NCBI GenBank assembly: GCA_966111775.1
Contig: CBHWBD010000197.1
Coordinates: 1-9,620, forward strand
DNA length: 9,620 nucleotides
Source: Pelomonas sp966111775
Lineage (GTDB): Bacteria > Pseudomonadota > Gammaproteobacteria > Burkholderiales > Burkholderiaceae_C
Direction of reading: 5' to 3'
Position numbers and translations under genes: made by a program. Under the pieces are notes generated by a model. That model was given only the letters and a program-made list of their open reading frames with translations. It did not search any database and was not told the origin of the DNA. Of this stretch, positions 1-7,301 are shown in pieces. The stretch's first letter is position 1. Each line of letters starts with the position of its first letter.

Positions 1-167
1 CCCGGGGGGGCCGCGCCGAAGGCGGGCTCGCCTATATTGCGGGGTATCTGGGCCGGCCCGCCGTGGGCCGGCTCCCACCGGGGCCGGCCCGCGACCCGGG
101 CCGCGGCCTTGGCCAGCTCCATCACATAGAAGGGCTCGATGCGGTCGAGCCGCGCGGCAAGCTTCAT
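1..167 (-). CDS. PLP-dependent class I aminotransferase, N-terminal fragment (runs off window)
   Basis: The first 55 codons of a gene continuing beyond the left edge. The ATG at 167 lies 10 bases after the nusB stop and is preceded by AAGG. The protein opens MKLAARLDRIEPFYVMELAK, a typical start for fold-type I, class I aminotransferases. Residues 44-50 (NIGEPAF) match the NIGEPDF / VGEPDF substrate-side motif of this family, with Ala where Asp is usual. The PLP lysine lies outside the window, so activity and substrate (alanine, aspartate or N-succinyl-diaminopimelate types are all possible) cannot be judged. An aminotransferase after nusB is, from memory, common in Burkholderiales. Residues 27-41 are encoded by GGCCGG-rich DNA and look less conserved. 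They could reflect local expansion or sequence error. The family call is fairly sure; the exact function is unknown. Confidence 0.75.
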   Translation of the reverse strand, partial: MKLAARLDRIEPFYVMELAKAAARVAGRPRWEPAHGGPAQIPRNIGEPAFGAAPP

Positions 168-177
168 CAGCCTTGCA

Positions 178-666
178 TCAACGTTTTGCGGCCACCTCAA
201 CGGGGCGCAGGTCGACGGCTGCGCGGTCGAGGACGCCATTGACGTATTTGTGGCCGTCGGTGCCGCCGAAGGACTTGGCCAGTTCGACCGCTTCGTTGAT
301 GGCGACCTTGTAGGGAATGTCGATGCAGTGCTTGAGCTCGTAGGCGCCGATCATCAGGATGGCGTGCTCGATGGGCGAGAGTTCGGTGGTCTTGCGGTCG
401 ACATGGCGCGACAGGATGGCGTCGAGGTCGGCGGCTTCGGCGACGCAGCCGGCCAGCAGCGCGTCGTAGTGCTTGACGTCGAGTTTGGCATAGCCTTCCT
501 GCTCACGGCCCAGGGCGTTGATGGCGCCGATGTCCTCGCCGGTCAGCAGCCATTGGTAGAGGCCCTGCACGGCGGCCTCGCGCGAACGGCGGCGGGCCGA
601 CTTGACGGGCGCGCGCTTGGCGGCAGGTTTGGCCGTCTTGGAGGCGGTCTTTTGAGGTGCGTTCAC
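178..666 (-). CDS. nusB: Transcription antitermination factor NusB
   Basis: 162 residues. NusB binds BoxA RNA with NusE (ribosomal protein S10) and promotes antitermination, mainly of rRNA operons. Residues 1-28 are a Lys/Ala/Arg-rich, probably disordered extension. The helical core begins at RRRSREAAVQGLYQW (26-40). Family motifs are visible: ELSPIEHAILMIGAYEL (95-111), IPYKVAINEAVELAKSFG (117-134) and the C-terminal KYVNGVLD (140-147). The start codon is GTG, not ATG. It overlaps the ribH stop by 4 bases (GTGA), so translation is probably coupled to ribH. Only a weak purine stretch (GAGA) precedes it. The lysine-rich extension makes the exact start slightly uncertain, but no better in-frame start with a ribosome site was seen. 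The ribH-nusB order is widely conserved in proteobacteria. Confidence 0.95.
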   Translation of the reverse strand: MNAPQKTASKTAKPAAKRAPVKSARRRSREAAVQGLYQWLLTGEDIGAINALGREQEGYAKLDVKHYDALLAGCVAEAADLDAILSRHVDRKTTELSPIEHAILMIGAYELKHCIDIPYKVAINEAVELAKSFGGTDGHKYVNGVLDRAAVDLRPVEVAAKR

Positions 667-1136
667 TCGATCTCTTTCAGCAGGTTGGCCATCTCGACAG
701 CGACGCGGGCGGCGTCGCGGCCCTTGGGTTCGGCGCGGGCCCAGGCCTGGGCTTCGTTCTCGACGGTCAGGATGGCGTTGGCGATCGGAATGCCATGGTC
801 CAGGCCGACGCGGGTCACGGCCGAGCCGCTCTCGTTGGCGACCAGCTCGAAGTGGTAGGTCTCGCCGCGGATGATGCAGCCCAGGGCGATCAGCGCGTCG
901 TAGTCATTGCTCTCGGCCAGGGCCTGCAGGGCCAGCGGCACTTCGAGGGCACCGGGCACGGTGATGTGGCGGATGGCCTCGGCCGGCACGCCCAGCACCG
1001 ACAGCTCGGCCAGGCAGGCGCTGGCCAGCGACGAGGTGATGGCGTCGTTGAAGCGCGCCTGGACGATGGCGATGGTCAGCTCGCTGCCGTCGAGGGCGCC
1101 CTCGAAGCTCGGCAGGCCTTGTTCGGAATCTTGCAT
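663..1136 (-). CDS. ribH: 6,7-dimethyl-8-ribityllumazine synthase
   Basis: 157 residues, the usual length for lumazine synthase. The enzyme condenses 5-amino-6-ribitylamino-uracil with 3,4-dihydroxy-2-butanone 4-phosphate to give 6,7-dimethyl-8-ribityllumazine, the penultimate step of riboflavin synthesis. It normally forms pentamers or 60-mer capsids in the cytoplasm. Signatures in order: QARFN (26-30), VPGALEVPLAL (60-70), GCIIRGETYHFELVANES (86-103) with the catalytic-type histidine at 95, and GIPIANAILTVEN (115-127). The ATG is 16 bases after the ribB stop, with GAAAGG six bases upstream as ribosome site. The stop overlaps the nusB GTG. It receives its two substrates from the upstream RibD branch and from RibB, which fits the operon order. 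Confidence 0.97.
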   Translation of the reverse strand: MQDSEQGLPSFEGALDGSELTIAIVQARFNDAITSSLASACLAELSVLGVPAEAIRHITVPGALEVPLALQALAESNDYDALIALGCIIRGETYHFELVANESGSAVTRVGLDHGIPIANAILTVENEAQAWARAEPKGRDAARVAVEMANLLKEIE

Positions 1137-1152
1137 CGCGGGCCTTTCGGGA

Positions 1153-2250
<1,098 letters not shown>

Positions 2251-2272
2251 AGCCGGCGATTGTAGGTGGCGA

Positions 2273-2297
2273 CCCTAGCGGCTGGCGCCGCGTAGGG
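2273..2297 (-). other. Strong intergenic hairpin between ribD and ribB
   Basis: CCCTAGCGGC pairs with GCCGC-g-TAGGG: ten base pairs with one bulged G, closed by a 4-base loop. On the transcribed minus strand it starts two bases after the ribD TAA and ends 22 bases before the ribB ATG. No U-tract follows, so it is not a classical intrinsic terminator. It could be an mRNA stability element, a processing site or a weak attenuator. It occupies the junction where other Burkholderiales carry the riboflavin synthase gene. The stem is directly visible; any function is inferred. Confidence 0.5.
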
Positions 2298-2299
2298 CG

Positions 2300-3331
2300 T
2301 TACTTCGGGCGCAGGCGCAAGCGCAGATCCTGGCCGACTTGTGTGGCCTCGATAAAGCGCCAGCACCGGGCGTCGGCCAAACCGGGCAGCGGGGCCAGGG
2401 CGGCGAGCGGCCGCCCCTCGCCGATCAGCAGCGGCGCCTGGTAGATGAGGAGCTCGTCGACCAGCCCGGCATCGAGAAAGGCGCCGGACAGGGTCGGGCC
2501 GGCTTCGACATGGAGCTCATTGATGCCTTGAGCGCCGAGATCGGCCATCAGGGACGCCAGATCGAGGCGGCCACCGCCGATGACCCGGGTGTCGCCCGGC
2601 GGCCGCAGGATGCGCGCGCCGGGCGGCATGCGGCCTTGCGGGTCGAGCACGATGCGCAGCGGCTGGCGTGCCGTGGGCACGAGGCGCACGTCCATGCGTG
2701 GGTCATCGGCCAGCACGGTGCCGATGCCGGTCAGCACGGCTCCGGCGCGGCGGCGCCAGGCATGGCCGTCGGCGCGCGCGGCTTCGCCGGTGATCCACTG
2801 ACTGCGGCCGTCGGGCAGGGCGGTGCGGCCGTCCAGCGAAATCGCCGACTTCAGCCGCACGAAGGGCCGGCCGCGGCGCATGCGCGAGAAGAAGCCGATA
2901 TTGAGCTCGCTGGCCGCTTCGGCCGTGGCGCCATCGGCCAGTTCGACCTCGATACCCGCGGCCTTCAGTCGTGCGAGGCCCTGGCCGGCCACCTGCGGAT
3001 TCGGATCCTCGACCGCTGCCACGACGCGGGCAATGCCCGCCGCAATCAGCGCATCACAGCAGGGCGGTGTGCGGCCATGGTGGGAGCAGGGCTCCAGCGT
3101 GACGATGGCAGTCGCGCCGCGGACGTCATGGCCGCGCGCGGCGGCGTCGCGCAAGGCCATGACCTCGGCATGGGCCTGGCCGGCCGGCTGGGTGTGGCCG
3201 GCGCCCAGTTCACGCCCGTCCGGCGCGAGGATGACGCACCCGACGCGGGGATTGGGGTCGGTGAGGCCGATGGCCTGCTCGGCCAGCGAAAGCGCTCGCT
3301 GCAGCGCCGCGGTGATGGCGGGCAAATTCAT
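2300..3331 (-). CDS. ribD: Bifunctional diaminohydroxyphosphoribosylaminopyrimidine deaminase / 5-amino-6-(5-phosphoribosylamino)uracil reductase
   Basis: 343 residues, slightly shorter than E. coli RibD. It performs the second and third steps of riboflavin synthesis: zinc-dependent deamination of the pyrimidine, then NADPH-dependent reduction of the ribose chain. Deaminase domain (about 1-145): PNPRVGCVI (26-34), zinc ligand His54 and proton-shuttle Glu56 in HAE, and zinc cysteines Cys82 and Cys91 in PCSHHGRTPPC (81-91), with the family's nine-residue spacing. Reductase domain (about 155-343): KSAISLDGR (161-169), TGIGTVLADDPR (201-212) and HVEAGPTLSGAFL (274-286). The ATG lies 20 bases after the pilV-like stop, with no terminator between, so it is probably cotranscribed at least partly with the pilin genes. 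No Shine-Dalgarno sequence is seen; a small hairpin abuts the start. Confidence 0.97.
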   Translation of the reverse strand: MNLPAITAALQRALSLAEQAIGLTDPNPRVGCVILAPDGRELGAGHTQPAGQAHAEVMALRDAAARGHDVRGATAIVTLEPCSHHGRTPPCCDALIAAGIARVVAAVEDPNPQVAGQGLARLKAAGIEVELADGATAEAASELNIGFFSRMRRGRPFVRLKSAISLDGRTALPDGRSQWITGEAARADGHAWRRRAGAVLTGIGTVLADDPRMDVRLVPTARQPLRIVLDPQGRMPPGARILRPPGDTRVIGGGRLDLASLMADLGAQGINELHVEAGPTLSGAFLDAGLVDELLIYQAPLLIGEGRPLAALAPLPGLADARCWRFIEATQVGQDLRLRLRPK

Positions 3332-3349
3332 GCCGGCAGTCTAGCCAGC
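3332..3349 (-). other. Small hairpin abutting the ribD start codon
   Basis: On the minus strand GCTGGC, TAGACT, GCCGGC can fold as a 6-bp stem (one U-G wobble in RNA) with a 6-base loop. It sits exactly between the end of the pilV-like gene and the ribD ATG, in the place a ribosome site would occupy. Ribosomes finishing the pilV-like gene would melt it, which would couple ribD translation to the gene upstream. This role is inference, and a stem this short can arise by chance in GC-rich DNA. Confidence 0.3.
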
Positions 3350-3351
3350 GA

Positions 3352-4668
3352 TCAGGGCTGCAACTGCAGGGTCGAGTAGTCGGCGAACACGCCCGCGTTG
3401 AGGTCGACGGCAGGTGCCGTCGGGCAGCTCAGGTTGCCGCGAACGACGAGGAAGTTCTGGCGCGCCAGCGAGCCTGCGACCCGGCCATAGACCGCCGGGT
3501 GTTCTTCGTTCTCGATGCCCTTCCAGTCGCCCGTGAACATGCCGTGGCTGCCGTTGTAGTCGGCGCTGTAGCGGCAGACCTTGTATTCGGCGGCGGTCGT
3601 GCCCGTGCTGAAGCCCGTCAGCTGCAGCCGCCCCGACCAGAGCTTGGTGGTGCTGTCGGGGTAGACGATGCAGTTGTAGGTGACGAAAGCCTGGGTGCTG
3701 GGCGCCGCGGCGGGCGAATCATTGAAGCAGTCGAAGCTGGGCGCCGTGTCTGTGAAAGAGTCCAGCACCATGTTGCCACCGCTGATCACCGGCACGCCCT
3801 GTGGGTCGAGGTGGGGCAGGGAGTAGCTGCCGCTGACGATGCTCAGGTCGAGCGGAATCGCAAAGGCTTCCGGCACGGCGGGGTTGGGCGGGTTGACGTT
3901 GGAGAAGCGGACCGTCCCGCTGAGCAGGTAGCCGATGGTGTTGTTCTTGCAGGAGTCGACGTCGGCGGCGGTGAGCGTGGACACGGCCGTGCCCGGCGTG
4001 ATGCTGCACTTGCCGGTGATGACGCCGGTCACGTTGTTGAAGACCCAGACCTTGTCGGCGGTGTTGCTGGGAATGAAGGCGCTGACCTGACGGTCCAGTT
4101 GCTTGGCGCCCGGCGGAATGACCGGGCTGCGGGCCGACGGCTGGGTGACCGCACCAGCGGGCGGCCGGAAGCCGACGGCCGCACTGAAGATGGGATCGGT
4201 GGCCGAGATGACGGTGTCCAGATTGACGAACTGCGGAGCACCCGCCCGGTCGGTCCAGCTCACGGTCATCCGGACCTGGCTTCCCTGGGCATTGGGCAGC
4301 GGCGTGACGAGGCGCTGAACGTTGTAGGTCGTGTTGGAATCGACCGGCGCCATCGGGGCCGCGACCGCCTGGTTGGTGATGTCGCTGTAGGCATAGGCGG
4401 TGGGCGGCGTCGACGCGGTTCGGGTCAACACGGAAAAGTCGCGCAGCTCGGCCATCTGCGCCCGGGCGATGCGCATGGCCTCACTGCGTTGCTTGGCGAC
4501 GTCGGCACCGAGTCGCAGATTGCTCATCAGGCCCACCAGGGCGAGCATGCCGAAGGACATCACCAGCAAGGCCACCAGGGCCTCGATCAGCGTGACACCG
4601 CGCTGGCGACGCAGGGGCCGCCGGGCCGACGGGGAATGCAGGGGCGTGGACATGGTGGACTCGGTCAT
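3352..4668 (-). CDS. pilV: Long PilV-like type IV minor prepilin with extended C-terminal region
   Basis: 438 residues. The ATG at 4668 overlaps the pilX stop as ATGA; a second in-frame ATG at 4653 (residue 6) is possible. The leader RRPLRRQRG (16-24) ends in the glycine of a prepilin peptidase site. The mature start VTLIEALVALLVMSFGML (25-42) has Glu at +5, typical of PilV/GspI minor pilins exported by the type IV pilus machinery. A helical stalk runs to about 80. PilV proteins are commonly under 200 residues, so roughly 250 residues (160-438) are extra. This part carries six cysteines (221, 240, 314, 333, 365, 415), a Ser/Thr-rich beta-type composition and HPAVYGRVAGSLARQNFLVV (390-409). 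It may be a pilus-tip adhesive or structural domain. The family is clear from the N-terminus; the C-terminal function is unknown. It is the last gene of the pilin set, 20 bases before ribD. Confidence 0.82.
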   Translation of the reverse strand: MTESTMSTPLHSPSARRPLRRQRGVTLIEALVALLVMSFGMLALVGLMSNLRLGADVAKQRSEAMRIARAQMAELRDFSVLTRTASTPPTAYAYSDITNQAVAAPMAPVDSNTTYNVQRLVTPLPNAQGSQVRMTVSWTDRAGAPQFVNLDTVISATDPIFSAAVGFRPPAGAVTQPSARSPVIPPGAKQLDRQVSAFIPSNTADKVWVFNNVTGVITGKCSITPGTAVSTLTAADVDSCKNNTIGYLLSGTVRFSNVNPPNPAVPEAFAIPLDLSIVSGSYSLPHLDPQGVPVISGGNMVLDSFTDTAPSFDCFNDSPAAAPSTQAFVTYNCIVYPDSTTKLWSGRLQLTGFSTGTTAAEYKVCRYSADYNGSHGMFTGDWKGIENEEHPAVYGRVAGSLARQNFLVVRGNLSCPTAPAVDLNAGVFADYSTLQLQP

Positions 4669-5993
4669 TTGGTGTCGTAGTCCTTCCAGCCGCCGGGCAC
4701 ACGCGCATAGCTGCCGAGGCGGTTGCGCAGTTCGTTGGCGATGGACTGCTGGTAGACGACGTCCATGCGCCCCACCGTGTGCATCGCGCCCTGCACCACC
4801 AGCATGCCGTTGATCTGCGAGGCCGCCGGGCCGGTGTTGGTCCAGCCCAGGTCGCCGAGCACGACGAGCATGCCATTGAGCTGCATGGGCCCCGTGATGG
4901 TGACCGGCCCGCTCACGACGACCAGGACCGGTCGGGCCGGGGTGCCGATGGTGACGTTGTTGCTGATCGTCATGCCCGCCGGAACCATCAGCATGCGCAT
5001 GCCGGCGTTGAAGGCATTGACCAGATTCGCCGAGCAGTCGCCGCCTCCGCAGGCGAGTTGGCGGGCCGCCGGGTGGTTGGGATAGCGGCTGGGCACCACG
5101 CCCATGAAGTTGCGGAAGAAGGTGTCGTTGCCGGCCTGGGTGTTCGGCAGGTTGAGGAGGTAGTCGTCGTTGAAGAGGCTCGCCTGGCTCGCCGGCGTGC
5201 CCGGCACGCTGTCCATGCGGCTGTCGTCCAGGGCCGGCGCAGGGCCGCCCGAGACGACGAGCAGGCCGCCGGAGCGCGGATCGGTGTTGTGAAGTCCCAG
5301 GCCGCCGACGCCCGAGGTCGTCAGATTTCCCCTGACGGTCAGCGGGGCGGCGGGCGAGGACGGCACGGCACCGATGAAGCCGATGGAGGTCTTGTGCACG
5401 GCCATGGCTGCCGCCGTCTGGCTGCGCGCTTCGGCATCCGTGCTGGCGCAGTTGTCGACGCTGCTGTCGGTGCAACCATAGGTGGTCACCTCGAAGCTGC
5501 CGTAGTGCAGGGTGGGGTCGGTGCCTACGGCAACGCCAAAACTCGGGATCAGCGCACCGGCGAGCGGCGTGGGAGGCTGGACCGCGCGCGTGTTGGGCTG
5601 GGGGCAGCGGCAGGTGAGGCCGGTGCCGGTCGAGGAGCAGTCGACGGCAAGGCTGGGCAGGGGCGTCGTGATCTGGCTCGTCGTCGCGCGGTCATCCGGC
5701 GACACGTTCAGGTACAGGTCGACGAAGCGCGTGCCACCGGTGGCGATCGGAGTGCAGCTGTTGTTGATGGCCGTGCCATTCAACATGGCCAGCGTCCACT
5801 CGGTGGCGCCCTCCGCCATTTCCTGGGCCATGCTGGCGCGGTAATAGCTGCCGGCGATGCGCTGTTCGAACATCAGGCTGCGGTTGGCGTAGGCGGCCAG
5901 CAGCGCCATCACGAGGAAGAGCACCATGACCACGACCAGCGTGGCCGCACCGCGCTGCGGACGGGGGTGGGCGATGGCAAACGCGCGCTTCAT
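4665..5993 (-). CDS. pilX: PilX-like minor pilin with long C-terminal region
   Basis: 442 residues. The ATG overlaps the pilW stop as ATGA. The N-terminus has the PilX form: basic leader ending QRG (13-15), then AATLVVVMVLFLVMALLAAY (16-35) as the membrane and assembly helix, without the Glu at +5 found in most pilins. It continues with FEQRIAGSYYRASMAQEMAE (42-61), characteristic of the PilX N-terminal domain. PilX is a minor pilin that helps prime pilus assembly. Most PilX proteins are under 200 residues; here about 250 more follow. The end holds a repeated motif, QLNGMLVVLGDL (371-382) and QINGMLVVQGAM (393-404), preceded by PVLVVVSGPVTITG (355-368). This suggests successive rungs of a beta-helix. 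Cysteines occur at 80, 119, 128, 130, 174, 182, 315 and 320. The call rests on the N-terminus and position between pilW and pilV. Confidence 0.8.
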   Translation of the reverse strand: MKRAFAIAHPRPQRGAATLVVVMVLFLVMALLAAYANRSLMFEQRIAGSYYRASMAQEMAEGATEWTLAMLNGTAINNSCTPIATGGTRFVDLYLNVSPDDRATTSQITTPLPSLAVDCSSTGTGLTCRCPQPNTRAVQPPTPLAGALIPSFGVAVGTDPTLHYGSFEVTTYGCTDSSVDNCASTDAEARSQTAAAMAVHKTSIGFIGAVPSSPAAPLTVRGNLTTSGVGGLGLHNTDPRSGGLLVVSGGPAPALDDSRMDSVPGTPASQASLFNDDYLLNLPNTQAGNDTFFRNFMGVVPSRYPNHPAARQLACGGGDCSANLVNAFNAGMRMLMVPAGMTISNNVTIGTPARPVLVVVSGPVTITGPMQLNGMLVVLGDLGWTNTGPAASQINGMLVVQGAMHTVGRMDVVYQQSIANELRNRLGSYARVPGGWKDYDTK

Positions 5994-6721
5994 GGGCACA
6001 TCCCGCTGATGTCGTCGGTGCGGATCTTTTCCTTGACGTTCAAGGTGCGCGTGACGTTGGGGTCGGACTTGGCGACGGCCTGGATGGTGAAGTCGACCCG
6101 CCTGATGGTTTGCGTCGGGCAGTTGCCCAGGGCCTTGCAGGAGGGATCGCAAAGATCGTCAAGGGGGATCTGCTGCGTGACGATGCTGGGCACGAAATTC
6201 GTGATCTTGACGACGTCGGGATCGGTGATGGGCTGCCAGTTGGGCCGGCCGTTGACCAGGCCCAGCTGGATATAGAGCGCCTGGTTGCCGGTATCCCAGC
6301 GAACGCCGAACTGCTCGTTGTTCGCCAGGACATTGCTCGTGTTCAGGACGCCACCCGTCGCTTTTGCATAGCGGTAGTAGAGGTCGGTATTAGCGCCCAG
6401 TGTCAGCTCGGCATAGGGGCTGGAAGCGGCGTCCGCGGCGGGCGTGGCGCCGCCATTGCGCGCCGGCTCCCAGACACCACTGGCAGGCAGGCCGCGATAG
6501 CCGGCCCTGCGCATTTCCTGCTGCAACAGGTCGGCGGCGATCCGCAAATCCTGCTGCATCTGGACTTCCAGCATCAGCCGGCGGTGTTCGTTGATCTGGC
6601 GCGTGGCCACGACGGCCGCGCCGGCCGTGACGATCAGGCCGACGGTGATGCCCACCATCAGTTCAACCAGGCCCATGCCCCGCTGGGTGCCACCCGGGCC
6701 GCGATGGAAAGTATTCAGCAT
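5990..6721 (-). CDS. pilW: PilW-like type IV minor prepilin
   Basis: 243 residues from the ATG at 6721, which lies inside the end of the upstream FimT-like gene (ATGCTGA; 7-base overlap). The frame is open further upstream, but those codons are the other-frame shadow of that gene, and only this start gives a short prepilin leader. The leader ends GTQRG (11-15). The mature helix MGLVELMVGITVGLIVTAG (16-34) has Met at +1 and Glu at +5, as in PilW/GspJ-type pilins. It continues as an amphipathic stalk: LEVQMQQDLRIAADLLQQEM (51-70), then RRAGYRG, a typical PilW feature. The rest is a beta-rich globular domain with four cysteines near the end (191, 195, 201, 242). It probably joins PilV, PilX and FimT at the pilus tip or priming complex. 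Confidence 0.85.
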   Translation of the reverse strand: MLNTFHRGPGGTQRGMGLVELMVGITVGLIVTAGAAVVATRQINEHRRLMLEVQMQQDLRIAADLLQQEMRRAGYRGLPASGVWEPARNGGATPAADAASSPYAELTLGANTDLYYRYAKATGGVLNTSNVLANNEQFGVRWDTGNQALYIQLGLVNGRPNWQPITDPDVVKITNFVPSIVTQQIPLDDLCDPSCKALGNCPTQTIRRVDFTIQAVAKSDPNVTRTLNVKEKIRTDDISGMCP

Positions 6722-7299
6722 GGGGTGTACCCGCTCATGTCGCCGTTGGGCGAACAGACCCTGACTCGCCCGATCAAATTGACCTCGACGCGCAGCTTGA
6801 AGCCCCTGCTCAGCCCCTCCACATTGACCTGGAAACCCTCGGTTTCCATTCGGTTTTGTTCGCGCATGAAACGGATGTTGTTGGGCGAACCGGCCCAGGT
6901 GGTGGCGGTCGCGTCGAACTTCACATGGTTCCTGGGCAACTGGAACAGGCGCAGCGCCCTCTGGGTGGTGCCCGGGCAGACGTTGTTGGCCGGCAGGTAG
7001 CAGCGGCAGCGGTTGAGCGGCGCCGTGGTGGCGACCAGGGCGCAACTCAGCTTGTTGCCCGGATCGGGATCGAAGCGGACGAACAGAAGGGAGTTGGTCG
7101 AATTCGTTTCGGCCTTGGCGTAGTTCAGGACGCCGGCCACTTCCTCGGCCGCGGCGATGACGCGGCGCTTCTCCAGCAGGTCGGCCATCGAGGGCACGGC
7201 CACGGCCAGGATGATGGCGATCACGCCCAGGCTTACCAGGATTTCAATCAAGGTCAGGCCGGCCACGCGGGCCTTGAGGTCATGAAACTGCTTCTTCAT
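6715..7299 (-). CDS. FimT/GspH-family prepilin, second copy
   Basis: 194 residues from the ATG at 7299, two bases after the pilE stop. An in-frame ATG at 7317 would add six residues and overlap pilE. I prefer 7299 because it gives a basic 14-residue leader starting MKKQ. Cleavage after Gly14 gives LTLIEILVSLGVIAIILAVA, with Leu rather than Phe at +1 and Glu at +5. The C-terminal domain fits GspH/FimT minor pilins. It contains cysteines 86, 98, 100 and 108, then GRVRVC (177-182) and a C-terminal Cys194. A GRxR motif near the C-terminus is the DNA-binding signature described for FimT in natural transformation. A role in DNA capture or pilus tip assembly is therefore plausible but unproven. It shares the cysteine and GRVR layout of the gene at 7877-8428, so the two are paralogues. 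Confidence 0.82.
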   Translation of the reverse strand: MKKQFHDLKARVAGLTLIEILVSLGVIAIILAVAVPSMADLLEKRRVIAAAEEVAGVLNYAKAETNSTNSLLFVRFDPDPGNKLSCALVATTAPLNRCRCYLPANNVCPGTTQRALRLFQLPRNHVKFDATATTWAGSPNNIRFMREQNRMETEGFQVNVEGLSRGFKLRVEVNLIGRVRVCSPNGDMSGYTPC

Positions 7300-7301
7300 G
7301 G

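Noticed and set aside
2251..2299. FMN riboswitch before ribB
   Set aside because: The spacer is only 49 bases, too short for an FMN aptamer, and the conserved RFN-element segments are absent. None was seen before ribD either.
2339..4680. Plus-strand open frames of 346 and 393 codons opposite ribD and the pilV-like gene
   Set aside because: They are shadows of well-supported minus-strand genes, with biased, motif-free products and no ribosome sites that stand out.
4669..5475. Upstream extension of the pilV-like reading frame to 5475
   Set aside because: The added part is His/Arg/Gln-rich shadow sequence of pilX. The prepilin leader shows the true start at 4668 or 4653. The same applies to the upstream extensions of pilX (to 6152) and pilW (to 7045).
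4779..6275. 498-codon open frame on the plus strand opposite pilX and pilW
   Set aside because: It lies antisense to two recognisable pilin genes. Its product is low-complexity (Gly, Arg, Ala, His, Val) with no motif, as expected from a GC-rich shadow frame.
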